42,570 bases of DNA from JARKQH01 sp964631605 (lineage in GTDB: Bacteria; Verrucomicrobiota; Verrucomicrobiia; Limisphaerales; UBA8199): contig CAZVYG010000040.1 of NCBI GenBank assembly GCA_964631605.1, positions 1 through 42,570 of the forward strand, read 5' to 3'. How positions within the stretch are numbered: the stretch's first letter is position 1; each line of letters begins with the position of its first letter. The notes under the pieces were generated by a model. That model did no database searches. It worked only from the letters and a program-made list of their open reading frames with translations, and was not told the origin of the DNA. The position numbers and the translations under genes are program-made. This document shows positions 8,243 through 16,707 of the stretch, piece by piece.

Positions 8243-8866
8243 TCACCTGACCGCCACAGAATCGTCACTGGGAGGGCGGGGGTCGGGAGTGGCTTGGGGA
8301 GGCGCAACCTCCCATGCCGGGTCGAGCCAGCGGTTGGCCCAGATCCACATCAGCGCAAAGGGCACCCCGCCCAGCAGCGCCAGAAACAGCGTTGCGATCG
8401 GCTCGATTCCCGAGGCCAAACCGACTCCAACGCGAACCAGGCCGCAGCCGAGGGCGGCTGAGCCGGCGGCGGCGGCGAGGGGGTTGCGGGCGCGGAATCG
8501 TCGGAAGTAGCTGGCGTGCAGGATCAAACCGTAAAGCACCCCGCCGAGGAAGATGGCCCACTCGGGGGTTGGCGGGGGGCCGAAGTCCATTTCACGTCCG
8601 CCGCGCTGGTAAGGGAATTGCGATTGAATGAGCAGGGCGAGGCCAGAGCCGATCAGGCCGGTGAGCAGGCCGGTGGCGATGACGTCGTTTTTTTCCGGGG
8701 GCCGTCCCGTGCGCATTTGTTTGCGGCCGAGCCAGAGGGTGCCGGCGGAAAGGGAGGCGGCGAGGGCGGCCGCCATCATCCCGTTGGGCCAGAGCCAGAA
8801 GAAGCTGCTAAGGGCGCCCAGGCAGGCGGTGAGGAAGATCAGGGCAAAACCGCGGGCGATGTTCAT
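8243..8866 (-). CDS. Small integral membrane protein of the radical SAM operon
   Basis: 207 residues from ATG 8866. Five or six hydrophobic segments are visible: ALIFLTACLGALSSFFWLW, MMAAALAASLSAGTLWLG, VIATGLLTGLIGSGLALLI, WAIFLGGVLYGLILHASYF, LAAAAGSAALGCGLVRVGVG and ATLFLALLGGVPFALMWIWA. The loops hold RKQMRTGRPPEKND and QSQFPYQRGGREMDFGPPPT. The tail is Pro- and Asp-rich. I do not recognise the family. The ATG comes two bases after the TGA of the radical SAM gene (TGACCATG), so translation is likely coupled. Its constant place at the end of this operon suggests it works with the radical SAM product, perhaps holding or moving it or its substrate at the membrane; that is inference. Confidence 0.75.
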   Translation of the reverse strand: MNIARGFALIFLTACLGALSSFFWLWPNGMMAAALAASLSAGTLWLGRKQMRTGRPPEKNDVIATGLLTGLIGSGLALLIQSQFPYQRGGREMDFGPPPTPEWAIFLGGVLYGLILHASYFRRFRARNPLAAAAGSAALGCGLVRVGVGLASGIEPIATLFLALLGGVPFALMWIWANRWLDPAWEVAPPQATPDPRPPSDDSVAVR

Positions 8867-8868
8867 GG

Positions 8869-10155
8869 TCAAGCCTTTCGTCCGAGCATTTGTTGAAAGT
8901 AATCGGGCAAATCTTCGCGGCCGGCCTCGGCACAGACCCGGAGGCTGGATTCGGGCGGGAGGGGGAAACGCCCCTGGCTGTGCCGGAGGAGCAGCTTGTG
9001 ATGCCGTTGAATAAAACAGTGACGGCGGGGGTTGCCCATTGCGTCGCTCATGGTGGTCCAGATTTGGGCCAGGGGCGTCCGGGTTGCATTGCCGAAGCTC
9101 ATGGCGGTGAAATCGCAGGGGCAGACTTCGCCGCCGGCGTCAATAAAGAGGTGCTGGGTGCCCGCGCCGCAGCCGAACAATTCGGGGCTTTCAATTTGGT
9201 TGAAGGCGCAGACTTTCGGGCGCCGGCCGGCGCGGTTGGTTTGGACGTGGAACTGGCGCAAAGCCCGGATTTCCTCGTGGGTGAGCAAGGCAGAGGCGGG
9301 ATCGAGCGCCAGCAGTCCGCAGGGCATGGGCTCGACAATCCGGAGTTCGTGGACACCGCACTGGCCGGCGAGGCGGTGCAACTTGGGGAGGAAACCATCC
9401 TGGAGCAGGCTGCGGGTGGCCACGGCGCCGACCATGGTGTAGAAACCGAGGGCGGAGGCCTGGCGCAGGTTTTCCACCGCCCGCGCAAAGCAGCCGGGCG
9501 CGCCCCGGAGCCGGTCGTGTTCGGCGGGTTGGGGATGGTCCAGGCTGATGCAGACGGACCAGAGCCCCGCAGCCTTGAGTTGGGCGAGCAGGCGGGCGTC
9601 AAGGGACGCGCCGGAACTGAAGACGATGGTGGCGGCGCCCCCGGCGACGGCGGCGGCCACCAGTTCGGGCAGATCGGGCCGGGTGCAGGGTTCGCCGCCG
9701 GTGAAGCCGATGATGCTGGCGCCCAAATGGTGAAGGTCGGCGATGACGTGTTTCCATTCCGCCGTGGTCAATTCGCCGGCCGGCCGGCGTTTGAAACTGC
9801 AATGCCAGCAGCGGTAGGGGCACGCCGCGGTGACGGCCAGGAACGCCGACACAGGGCTGAGCCGGCGACCGGAAAGCAGATTCTCGAACATGCGGTCGAA
9901 GGCGGGCCCGGGGAAGGGGGGGAGGAAGGAATTGATCACCCATTGGCCGGCGTGGCGGGTGATTTGCTCGCCGTCCAGCCAGCGGTGGACAAATCGAATC
10001 GCTTTGAGACTGGGGAGCAGAGCGTGAAGCGAGCGTTCGACCTCGGTGGGGAGCTGCCGGCGTCCCTGGCGTTTCAACTCGCCCAGGACGCGCCGGGGGA
10101 CGGTGGTGACACGGGGGTCAAGGAGCATGCGCGCAATGTTCCAGTATTGGGCCAT
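8869..10155 (-). CDS. Radical SAM protein with SPASM-like C-terminal domain
   Basis: 428 residues. The CX3CX2C cluster motif that binds the SAM [4Fe-4S] centre is at 112-119 (CPYRCWHC). GFTGGEPCTRPDL is the GGEP motif and FSSGASLD plus CISLDHPQP are later barrel strands. The C-terminal third is Cys-rich (KVCAF, FGCGAG, GGEVCPCDF, RHCFIQ, RVCAEA) and contains the FIDAGGEVCPCD signature of SPASM domains, which hold extra FeS clusters. The N-terminal 100 residues (with FLPPFPGPAFDRMFENLL) form a family-specific extension. SPASM enzymes often modify peptides, but some act on other substrates; the substrate here is unknown. The ATG shares one base with the methyltransferase stop (TGATG), so the two are translationally coupled. 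Confidence 0.88.
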   Translation of the reverse strand: MAQYWNIARMLLDPRVTTVPRRVLGELKRQGRRQLPTEVERSLHALLPSLKAIRFVHRWLDGEQITRHAGQWVINSFLPPFPGPAFDRMFENLLSGRRLSPVSAFLAVTAACPYRCWHCSFKRRPAGELTTAEWKHVIADLHHLGASIIGFTGGEPCTRPDLPELVAAAVAGGAATIVFSSGASLDARLLAQLKAAGLWSVCISLDHPQPAEHDRLRGAPGCFARAVENLRQASALGFYTMVGAVATRSLLQDGFLPKLHRLAGQCGVHELRIVEPMPCGLLALDPASALLTHEEIRALRQFHVQTNRAGRRPKVCAFNQIESPELFGCGAGTQHLFIDAGGEVCPCDFTAMSFGNATRTPLAQIWTTMSDAMGNPRRHCFIQRHHKLLLRHSQGRFPLPPESSLRVCAEAGREDLPDYFQQMLGRKA

Positions 10156-11003
10156 CAGGGCTTGGCGGCGACGACCGCCGCGTAGTGGTGAACCATTCCG
10201 CTCATATCCCGCTGCAGTTCCGCTTCGAACATTTGCTCGACCGGCCCGGAAAGATTCAGCATCGCGTCAAACCCGGCGAGGATGCCGGTCTGTCGGAGCC
10301 AGGGGAGCTTGGGGCCGGTGGGCGGGGTGATGGGTTCGGCGCCGTCCTCGTGCCACTCGAGGTGGAAGCCGGCTCGGCGGAGCTGGGTTTCCAGCGCCGG
10401 CCAGTGGCGGGGGAAGCGCGGCCAGGCGGCGCGGCGGACCTGGCTTGGGAACCGCAGCATGCAGGTTTGGAAGGCGCGAAACACCGGCGCCAAGGTGTCA
10501 AAATAATTGACGATAAAACCCAGCCGCCCGCCGGGGACCAGCACGCGGTGACATTCCTTGAACAGCCGGGCTGGATGCGAGTAGCCCAGAGCCCAGGTTG
10601 AGACGATCATCCGCGCGCTTTCAGGCGGGGCGCCGCGGGCGAAGGCGAGCATGTCGGCGCAGGCGAATTGGGCGTTGGGAGGGGCGGCTTTCCGGGCGTG
10701 AGCGAGCATGCCGGGGGAGATGTCCACGCCAATCAGGCTGGCGGTCGGATTGGCGACTGCCAGTTGAGCGGTGGCATAGCCTGTGCCGCAACCGAGGTCG
10801 AGGATGCGGCCGGTCAGTCCGTTTGGCAACCGCGCGAGGAAACGGTCGGTGACCGGCTGCAGGCGGCGTTGCCACGCGTCGTTGTAGGTCGGGGCGACGC
10901 GGTCATAGCTTTGGGCCACATCGGTGGCGGTGAGCCATTTGCCGGCGAGGGCCAATCCCGCGACCCGCGCGTTGAGGCGGAGCAGTTGGGAAGCCCGGGT
11001 CAC
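10155..11003 (-). CDS. Class I SAM-dependent methyltransferase (UbiE-like)
   Basis: 282 residues from a GTG start at 11003. I chose this start because its GTGA overlaps the stop of the preceding 31-codon gene by four bases; a longer reading from an upstream ATG would merely be that gene in another frame. The Rossmann motif I is DLGCGTG (69-75), motif II IGVDISPGM, motif III ACADML, and post-motif VLVPGGRLGFIVNYF. VAQSYDRVAPTYND near the N-terminus is the usual lid of UbiE/MenG-type enzymes. The C-terminal part (RHWPALETQLRRAGFHLEWH) is also typical. It probably methylates a small or lipid substrate, or the operon's peptide; the sequence does not tell. It is coupled to both neighbours by overlaps. 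Confidence 0.88.
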   Translation of the reverse strand: MTRASQLLRLNARVAGLALAGKWLTATDVAQSYDRVAPTYNDAWQRRLQPVTDRFLARLPNGLTGRILDLGCGTGYATAQLAVANPTASLIGVDISPGMLAHARKAAPPNAQFACADMLAFARGAPPESARMIVSTWALGYSHPARLFKECHRVLVPGGRLGFIVNYFDTLAPVFRAFQTCMLRFPSQVRRAAWPRFPRHWPALETQLRRAGFHLEWHEDGAEPITPPTGPKLPWLRQTGILAGFDAMLNLSGPVEQMFEAELQRDMSGMVHHYAAVVAAKP

Positions 11004-11095
11004 AGCGGTCCACAGCCGGCAGCGAGCAGCAAGACCAGTCCCGCCAGGGCCCAGAGGCAGCAGGTCATCCACCATTTTGCGACAGCCTTTTTCAT
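11000..11095 (-). CDS. 31-residue lipoprotein-like micro-peptide, first gene of the radical SAM operon
   Basis: A short gene that standard length cut-offs would drop. ATG 11095 opens MKKAVAKWWMTCC, then a hydrophobic stretch ALAGLVLLLAAGC, then GPL and TGA at 11002-11000. LAAGC is a textbook lipobox, so signal peptidase II would leave a lipid-modified chain of only four residues (CGPL). A good Shine-Dalgarno site (GAAAGGA) lies about five bases before the ATG, unusual for this window. The stop overlaps the GTG of the methyltransferase as GTGA. Both support real translation. It may be a secreted lipopeptide, a precursor for the downstream enzymes, a membrane anchor, or only a coupling leader. 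I know no matching family. Confidence 0.6.
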   Translation of the reverse strand: MKKAVAKWWMTCCLWALAGLVLLLAAGCGPL

Positions 11096-11288
11096 TGGTT
11101 CCTTTCGTTCAAGGACTCGATGGAATTCGAGTTCGTGTAAGCAGGTTACCAGCGTGAGAGAAAATCCAGAAATTGAAAAAACTGATGGTGTGGAAGGAAA
11201 AAATGAACGGGGGGCGGGAACCCGGTCGCTGGAGGCTCAGCGTGCCGGTCCGCGCGGTTCGCAAGGCATGCCGGCGGTGCGCGCCGGG

Positions 11289-14069
11289 TCAGTTTGATTT
11301 CAACCGGAAGAAGCGATTGGCGTTTGTGGTGACTGTGACGCTGGTGGCGAATGCGCCGCCGGTGGCTTGGATGAGGTTGGTGGAGGCAACCCAGGCGGCG
11401 GAAGGCAGGGGGCTGGTGGAGGTGAAAAGCGAGGCGCCGGCGCCGCTCAGGGGCCAGGAAAGGAGCAAAGAGCCGGGGCCGCTGGGCTGCAGGTTCAAGC
11501 GCAGGGGGGCGACCAGGCTGCCGACCGCAGCGGCCACCGGCAGGACGTTGCCACCCAGGTCGTAGAACGAGCGTTGGTCGGAGCCCGCCAGGCTGTAGCC
11601 GGGAGTGCGCTGGTATTCGGCGCCCCACCAGATAATGCCGGCGCCTCTGCCGGCCGGGAGATTTCGGACGATCTGAGCCAGGCGGGTGACGAACTGGACC
11701 TGTCCATCGGGGGTTGGCGGCAGGCCATTGATGTCGCCCGAGCCGGTCCAGGGAAAGGCGGTTTCGGCAAGGACAATCGGTTTGGCATAACGGACGGCGG
11801 CGTTGTGGAGGCAGTTGCTCAGGGCATCGAAGTTCCCGTGCCAAAAGGGATAGTAACTGAGGCCAATCATATCGAATGGCACTTGTTGCTGGAGCAGGCG
11901 GTCAAAGAACCATTGCGTGCCGCCCCAGTCGCCGCCGCGGTCAATGTGGACCAGAATGGCGGGCATTTGGTCACCGGCGGCGTCGCGGATGCCGGCGATG
12001 GCATTGGTGAGCAGTTGGGCGAGTTTGGACCATTGAGTGGGGTTGTCGTAGCTGCCGCCCACGCGGCCATCGGGCCAAAGGAGGCCGCCAATGATTTCGT
12101 TGCCGACCTGGACGTAGTCTGGCATGGCGCCGGCCGCCTTGAGGACCGCGATGGTGTTGCTATTGTAGGCGCGCATCTGGTCCTTGAGCTGGGCGAAGGT
12201 GAGGTTGGTCCAGGCGGCGGGTTTGGTTTGCTTGCCGGGATCGGCCCAGGTGTCCGAGTAGTGGAAATCGAGCAGGAACTGGAGGCCGGCGTTTTTGACA
12301 CGGAGGGCCAGCGGGAGGGTGTATTCGAGGTTGTTGATGTAGTTGTAGGGGTCTGCGGCGGCCTGCGCGGCGCTGCTGGTAAAGAGCCGCAGCCGGGCGC
12401 AGGTCAGGCCGCGATCCTTGAGGATGGCCAGGCCGTCGCGGGGCTGGCCGGCCTCGCGATAAACGATTCCGCGTTGTTCGAAGAAGACCAGGTGCGAGTA
12501 GTCGGCGCCGGCGATGAAGTCGGCCGCCAGAACCGATGATGCCGGAAGCGGGAACAGGGCTGCCAGCAGCCAGACCCAGCAGAGGCGCGAGAACCGGCGG
12601 AAGCGGCTGAGGGCCAGCCCGACGAGCAGGATGGTGAGAGTGCCGATGACGATGACGAGGAAGTTGTGGAAGGGGCTTCGCCAGGAGGCCCAGGGGCCGG
12701 TGAATTTAGGGGATAGACTCATCCATAGAATGACCAGCACGCCCAGCGTCACGCCGGTGGCAGCGGCCGGGTTTTTCGCCCGCTTGGAAATCAACCCGAG
12801 GAGGAACAAGCCGAGCATGCCGCCGCTGAGAATGCTGGCCAGCTCCCACCAGGCATCCAGGGCGGTGCGGACGCGGATCATGGCCAGGGCGACCAGGGTG
12901 CCGGCCAGTCCGAAGCCGAGGGTGGCGAAGTGGAGCACGCGCATGGATTCGCGGGCATCGGCCTGGGGGCGGAAGTAACGGCGGTAGATGTCGCACAGCG
13001 CCAGGGTGGCGGAACAGTTGATCGAGCTGGCGAGCGTGGATTGAGCCGCGGCGAAAATGGCGGCGATGACCAGGCCGGTCACGCCCACGGGCAGGCCGAC
13101 ATGAATGAAGTGGGGAAAGACCGCGTCGGGCCTGGTGCGAGGGTCCACCGCCCCGGCCAGCAGCTCCGGCTGCGCGGTGTAATAGGCAAACAGGGCGGTG
13201 CCGATGAACAGGAACAGGGCGGAGATGGGAAGGTAGAGCAGCGCGCCGAGCCAGACGCTTTTCCGGGCTTCGGCCTCGGAGCGGGCGGTGGCATAACGTT
13301 GCACGTAGCTTTGGTCAATGCCGAAGTTTTGGAGGTTGATGAAGATGCCATAGACCAGGACGACCCAGAAGGTGGGCTGGGCGAGAGTTGGGGCAAAGCT
13401 GCCGAGGCTGAATTTGTGGTGGTGAGTGGCGATCTCGAAAAGCTGGCCGGGGCCGCGGGGCATGCCAAAGACCAGGAGCGCGGCGCAGGCCAGGGCGCCG
13501 CCGATCAGAACAAAGCTCTGGACCACATCCGCCCAAATGACGGCCTCGATGCCGCCGATCAGGGCGTAGAACACCGTGATCAGGCCGGTCACCAGGATCA
13601 GGGTGACCAGGCTCCAGCCGGTCAGCGGCGCGAGGGCGAGGGCGAGCAAGTACATGATGGTGCCCATTCTGGCCAACTGGGTGAGCAAGTAACAGACCAC
13701 GGCATAGGTGCGCGCCCAGGGTCCAAACCGGGCTTCGAGGTGGTGATAAGCGGAGACCTCACCGGAGCGGCGGTAGAAGGGAACGAACCATCGGACCGCG
13801 ATGAGGGTCGCCAGGGGGATGCTGAGGCTGAAGACGAACGGATTCCAGTCGCCGGCAAAGGCCTTGCCCGGCAGGGCCAGGAAGCTGATGCTGCTGACAT
13901 AGGTGCCGAAGATCGAAATGCCCACCGCCCAGCCGGGGATGGCGCCGCCGGCTTTCATGAACTGGTCGGGCGTGCGGCTTTTGCGTCCGAGATAGACTCC
14001 CATTGCGACCATGCCGGCAAGGTAAACGACCAGCACGGCGAAATCCAACCAGGGCAGTGTGGCGTTCAT
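11289..14069 (-). CDS. Sodium/solute symporter fused to a GH53 endo-beta-1,4-galactanase
   Basis: 926 residues from ATG 14069. Residues 1 to about 490 are a full SSS-family symporter: the N-terminus has YLAGMVAMGVYLGRKSRT, then GGAIPGWAVGISIFGTYVSS, ALIGGIEAVIWADVVQSFVL and AAIFAAAQSTLASSINCSAT. Then FRRFSR plus WVWLLAALFPLPASSVLA forms a signal-peptide-like helix, and residue 516 onward is a complete glycoside hydrolase family 53 domain (FIAGADYSH, LLDFHYSDTWADPGKQ). The acid/base Glu is in VGNEI (E658) and the nucleophile in ETAFPW (E769). The last 70 residues match the C-terminal module of other exported proteins here. The extra helix would put GH53 in the periplasm. No ATG, GTG or TTG lies in frame near the junction (12524), so one polypeptide is expected. 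ATGA overlap with the upstream gene. Confidence 0.9.
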   Translation of the reverse strand: MNATLPWLDFAVLVVYLAGMVAMGVYLGRKSRTPDQFMKAGGAIPGWAVGISIFGTYVSSISFLALPGKAFAGDWNPFVFSLSIPLATLIAVRWFVPFYRRSGEVSAYHHLEARFGPWARTYAVVCYLLTQLARMGTIMYLLALALAPLTGWSLVTLILVTGLITVFYALIGGIEAVIWADVVQSFVLIGGALACAALLVFGMPRGPGQLFEIATHHHKFSLGSFAPTLAQPTFWVVLVYGIFINLQNFGIDQSYVQRYATARSEAEARKSVWLGALLYLPISALFLFIGTALFAYYTAQPELLAGAVDPRTRPDAVFPHFIHVGLPVGVTGLVIAAIFAAAQSTLASSINCSATLALCDIYRRYFRPQADARESMRVLHFATLGFGLAGTLVALAMIRVRTALDAWWELASILSGGMLGLFLLGLISKRAKNPAAATGVTLGVLVILWMSLSPKFTGPWASWRSPFHNFLVIVIGTLTILLVGLALSRFRRFSRLCWVWLLAALFPLPASSVLAADFIAGADYSHLVFFEQRGIVYREAGQPRDGLAILKDRGLTCARLRLFTSSAAQAAADPYNYINNLEYTLPLALRVKNAGLQFLLDFHYSDTWADPGKQTKPAAWTNLTFAQLKDQMRAYNSNTIAVLKAAGAMPDYVQVGNEIIGGLLWPDGRVGGSYDNPTQWSKLAQLLTNAIAGIRDAAGDQMPAILVHIDRGGDWGGTQWFFDRLLQQQVPFDMIGLSYYPFWHGNFDALSNCLHNAAVRYAKPIVLAETAFPWTGSGDINGLPPTPDGQVQFVTRLAQIVRNLPAGRGAGIIWWGAEYQRTPGYSLAGSDQRSFYDLGGNVLPVAAAVGSLVAPLRLNLQPSGPGSLLLSWPLSGAGASLFTSTSPLPSAAWVASTNLIQATGGAFATSVTVTTNANRFFRLKSN

Positions 14070-15484
14070 GGTTCGAGCGAGAGGATGCAAATTTGATTGG
14101 CGACGCCGGCGCCGGATTCGATTCGGCGCACGAAAGCGATTTTTTTTCCGTCGGGTGAAAAGACACAAGCCTCGGGCCGGGGCGCGAGGGCGTCGGGCGA
14201 TCGCGGGGTCAGGCGGTGGGTGGCCCCGGTGGCGGCGTCGGAGACACACACGCTGTTGTCCATCACATGCGCCAGGTAACGGCCATCCGGGCTCCAAGTG
14301 AAGGCGCTGGCCACAGGCCAGGGGTTCCGCGTCAACGGTTGGGCCGGACCGCCGTTGGGCGACACAGTCCAAATCTGGACAATACCCGCGTCGTCCTTCA
14401 TCAAGGTGGCAATGCGGGAACCGTCGGGCGAGCTCCGGAGCCAGTGTCGCGGTCCCTGGATACCGGGAAATTTCCGCGTTTCGGTGAAGGTGACGCGCCG
14501 TTGGGAGACTCCTGCGGGCGGGGCGGGCGCGCGGGTGGCGGTGCCGGCCAGAGGGCCAAGGCCGGGCCGGGTCAAATCCTCGGGCAGGTCCGCCACGAAC
14601 ACTTCGGCGAAAGGTTCGCCCGCCTGGCTCACCACCTGGCCTTGAAAAGCCAGCGCCCGCCGTTGGCGCGTGCCGTCAGGGCGCACGTAACCGTTGGTTC
14701 CGATCCAACCCTCCTCGAAGGCGCGCGCGATCTCGTCGGTGCCCGGCCTGGGGGCGGCTTTGGTTTGGGTTACGACCACGGCGAAGCCGGTGCCGTCGTG
14801 GTTCCGAGGATGATCGCGGTCCACCTTCACCGGCGGCGCCGGGACCCAGACACCCACTTGTCGTTGGTTGATGTCGTTGGTGTTTGAAGCGGTTTTGAAC
14901 TGAGCCAGGAGATGGTCTTCGTAGGTAAAGCTGACCCAATCGCCGGCGGGATGCCAGACATGGACATGGGTCCCGCCGCGCAACGCGCCGGGGGTGAAAG
15001 GTTCGGTCAAGTCGCGGGCTTCAAGGTTCCGAGCGAGGCCGGGCCGGTCCCAGTCCACGATGACGCCCTGCCGGTGGTATGGCCCATACTGCCAGTCGGG
15101 CGTGGGGTGTTCCGGTCCAAGGATGAAGACCACCGCCCCGCGCGCGGGATGAAAGGTCGCGACGCCGCAATGGGCCCCATTTTTCGCCCGGTAAAGCTCG
15201 CGAACCTGACCGGTGCGCACGTTGACGGCTTCGATGGCGCTGCCCTCGAAGCGGTCCCCCGCGGGATCGGGCCGGCAATCATAAACAACCCATTCGCTGT
15301 CGGGAGACCACACGCCGGTGTTGGTTAGAATCCGGCCGCCGGGCCCGCGTGTCACCTGCGCTTCGCGAGCCGAGGGCGTCCGGGGCTGCGGGGGCGGGGT
15401 GGGATTCTGAGTTTGACAGTTCACAAGAAACAGGAGGCAGAAGCAGCCCGCGGCAGCGCGTGCCGTGGCGGGTCCGGTTTTCAT
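14066..15484 (-). CDS. YidR-like (DUF3748) TolB-type beta-propeller lipoprotein
   Basis: 472 residues with a lipoprotein signal (FCLLFLVNC, lipobox Cys at about 23). The mature part shows propeller blades with the TolB/DPP4-like phrase SPDSEWVVYD, SPDGSRIATL, SPDGRYLAHV and SPDGKKIAFV. THVHVWHPAGDWVSFTYED and RDHPRNHDGTGFAVVVTQT match my recollection of the DUF3748 (E. coli YidR) family. No enzymatic residues are known for it. It sits between a sialidase-like gene and a symporter, overlapping both by four bases, and probably helps sense, bind or process the transported glycan in the periplasm or at the outer membrane. That role is inferred from context only. Confidence 0.75.
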   Translation of the reverse strand: MKTGPATARAAAGCFCLLFLVNCQTQNPTPPPQPRTPSAREAQVTRGPGGRILTNTGVWSPDSEWVVYDCRPDPAGDRFEGSAIEAVNVRTGQVRELYRAKNGAHCGVATFHPARGAVVFILGPEHPTPDWQYGPYHRQGVIVDWDRPGLARNLEARDLTEPFTPGALRGGTHVHVWHPAGDWVSFTYEDHLLAQFKTASNTNDINQRQVGVWVPAPPVKVDRDHPRNHDGTGFAVVVTQTKAAPRPGTDEIARAFEEGWIGTNGYVRPDGTRQRRALAFQGQVVSQAGEPFAEVFVADLPEDLTRPGLGPLAGTATRAPAPPAGVSQRRVTFTETRKFPGIQGPRHWLRSSPDGSRIATLMKDDAGIVQIWTVSPNGGPAQPLTRNPWPVASAFTWSPDGRYLAHVMDNSVCVSDAATGATHRLTPRSPDALAPRPEACVFSPDGKKIAFVRRIESGAGVANQICILSLEP

Positions 15485-16707
15485 TGCAGATCGTTTTTGA
15501 GCGTGCGGAAGTTCGTCCAGCGATGGAAGGTGAGGAAATTGGCGTCGTGGTTGTTGTGAGCGCCCCCCTCGGCATCATCAAAAGCCGTCCGGCAGGCGGC
15601 GATGAGGTCCGGACCTTCGAACTGCCAGTCCACGTATTGGAATCCATGTCTGGCCACATCGGGATGGTGCAGCAAGCGGCAGCGAATCTCCCAATGGCGC
15701 AGGTCCGCGGAACGCAACAGCGTCAGGCTGTTGCGCACGCCGGCGGGTTTTCGGTTTGTTCCCAAGCCGGCCATGGTTGCGGCGTCGCCGGAAATAATTG
15801 TTGCCACCGTCCAATAGAAGTCGCCCTGCGGGTCTTTGCGAATGGTGAACTTCTTGGCGCCGCCGGGAAAATCAATAAAACCCGAGTCCGGGTCGAACGA
15901 GGCGGTCCGACCGTCGGCGCTGATTTCGACGAGAGCGGCTTTTTCGGGCGGGGCCGGCGTATCCACGCGCAACAGGTTGAGCACACGGCCTTGGGGGGAA
16001 ACGACCGCGTTGCCCTCAAGCCATCCGCCGAACCGGCCGCCAAGCCATTCGGCGTTTCGGGGAAGGAAATTGCTGAAGGTCCAGTTGGAGGCGACGAGGA
16101 GGTCGGCCCCAACGGGGATGGAAAGCATGCCGGCCTGGTAGCGTTCACCCCATTTGGCGCCGCCCGAGGCATTCTCGAACGCCCGCCAAAGGCGTCCGGC
16201 GTGCTCGATGACCGGCACGGGCGCGGTGTGGTATTGGCCCTCGGCGAGCAGGCCGGTTTGCGCGTCGCGCGGTTCGCTCCAAGTCAGGCCCGCATCGCGC
16301 GAGCGCCGGATGACGATGCGGCCATGATGCTTGACGGCGCCCATCAGATAAACGGCGCCGCGGTGGGTGAAGAGGCCATTCCAAAAGAGGCAGCGCAGGC
16401 GGGTGACCGGCTGCCAGGTCTGGCCGCGGTCCGTCGAGCGAAACAGGGCCACCGTTGGGCATTCGTGTTCGAGGCTGTTGGGGCCGAAAAAGTCGTGGGA
16501 GGCGAGGTAATGGCCCTCGCTGAGGATGGCGAGGCTGGGGGAACCGATATAGAGACCGGTGCTTGGGGGGCTGTGGTTGATGATGACGCCGGGGGGGAGG
16601 GGGGCGTTATCGGCGGCAAGCGGCGTTACGGGGCCGAGCACTGCCGCGCACACGGCCAGGAACAGGGCGGGTGCCGAGAACGTTGAAAGAGGTCGTTTCG
16701 TGTTCAT
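15481..16707 (-). CDS. Exported BNR-repeat/sialidase-like six-bladed propeller protein
   Basis: 408 residues with a Sec signal peptide (APALFLAVCAAVLG, then PVTPLAA). The body contains Asp-box (BNR) motifs STDRGQTWQPV and SRDAGLTWSEP and an EGQYHTAPVPVIEHAGRLWRAFE block, as in exo-alpha-sialidase-type propellers. A clean arginine triad of true sialidases is not obvious, so another exo-glycosidase or a binding role is possible. First gene of a three-gene operon: its stop and the next ATG share four bases (ATGA). The neighbours are a YidR-like propeller and the symporter-galactanase, pointing to glycan breakdown outside the cytoplasm. No clear promoter was found in the 163 bases before it. Confidence 0.78.
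   Translation of the reverse strand: MNTKRPLSTFSAPALFLAVCAAVLGPVTPLAADNAPLPPGVIINHSPPSTGLYIGSPSLAILSEGHYLASHDFFGPNSLEHECPTVALFRSTDRGQTWQPVTRLRCLFWNGLFTHRGAVYLMGAVKHHGRIVIRRSRDAGLTWSEPRDAQTGLLAEGQYHTAPVPVIEHAGRLWRAFENASGGAKWGERYQAGMLSIPVGADLLVASNWTFSNFLPRNAEWLGGRFGGWLEGNAVVSPQGRVLNLLRVDTPAPPEKAALVEISADGRTASFDPDSGFIDFPGGAKKFTIRKDPQGDFYWTVATIISGDAATMAGLGTNRKPAGVRNSLTLLRSADLRHWEIRCRLLHHPDVARHGFQYVDWQFEGPDLIAACRTAFDDAEGGAHNNHDANFLTFHRWTNFRTLKNDLQ

Noticed and set aside
11003..11075. Longer methyltransferase start at 11075
   Set aside because: The added residues are an alternative frame of the 31-codon lipoprotein-like gene; the GTGA overlap at 11003 fits the operon's coupling pattern.
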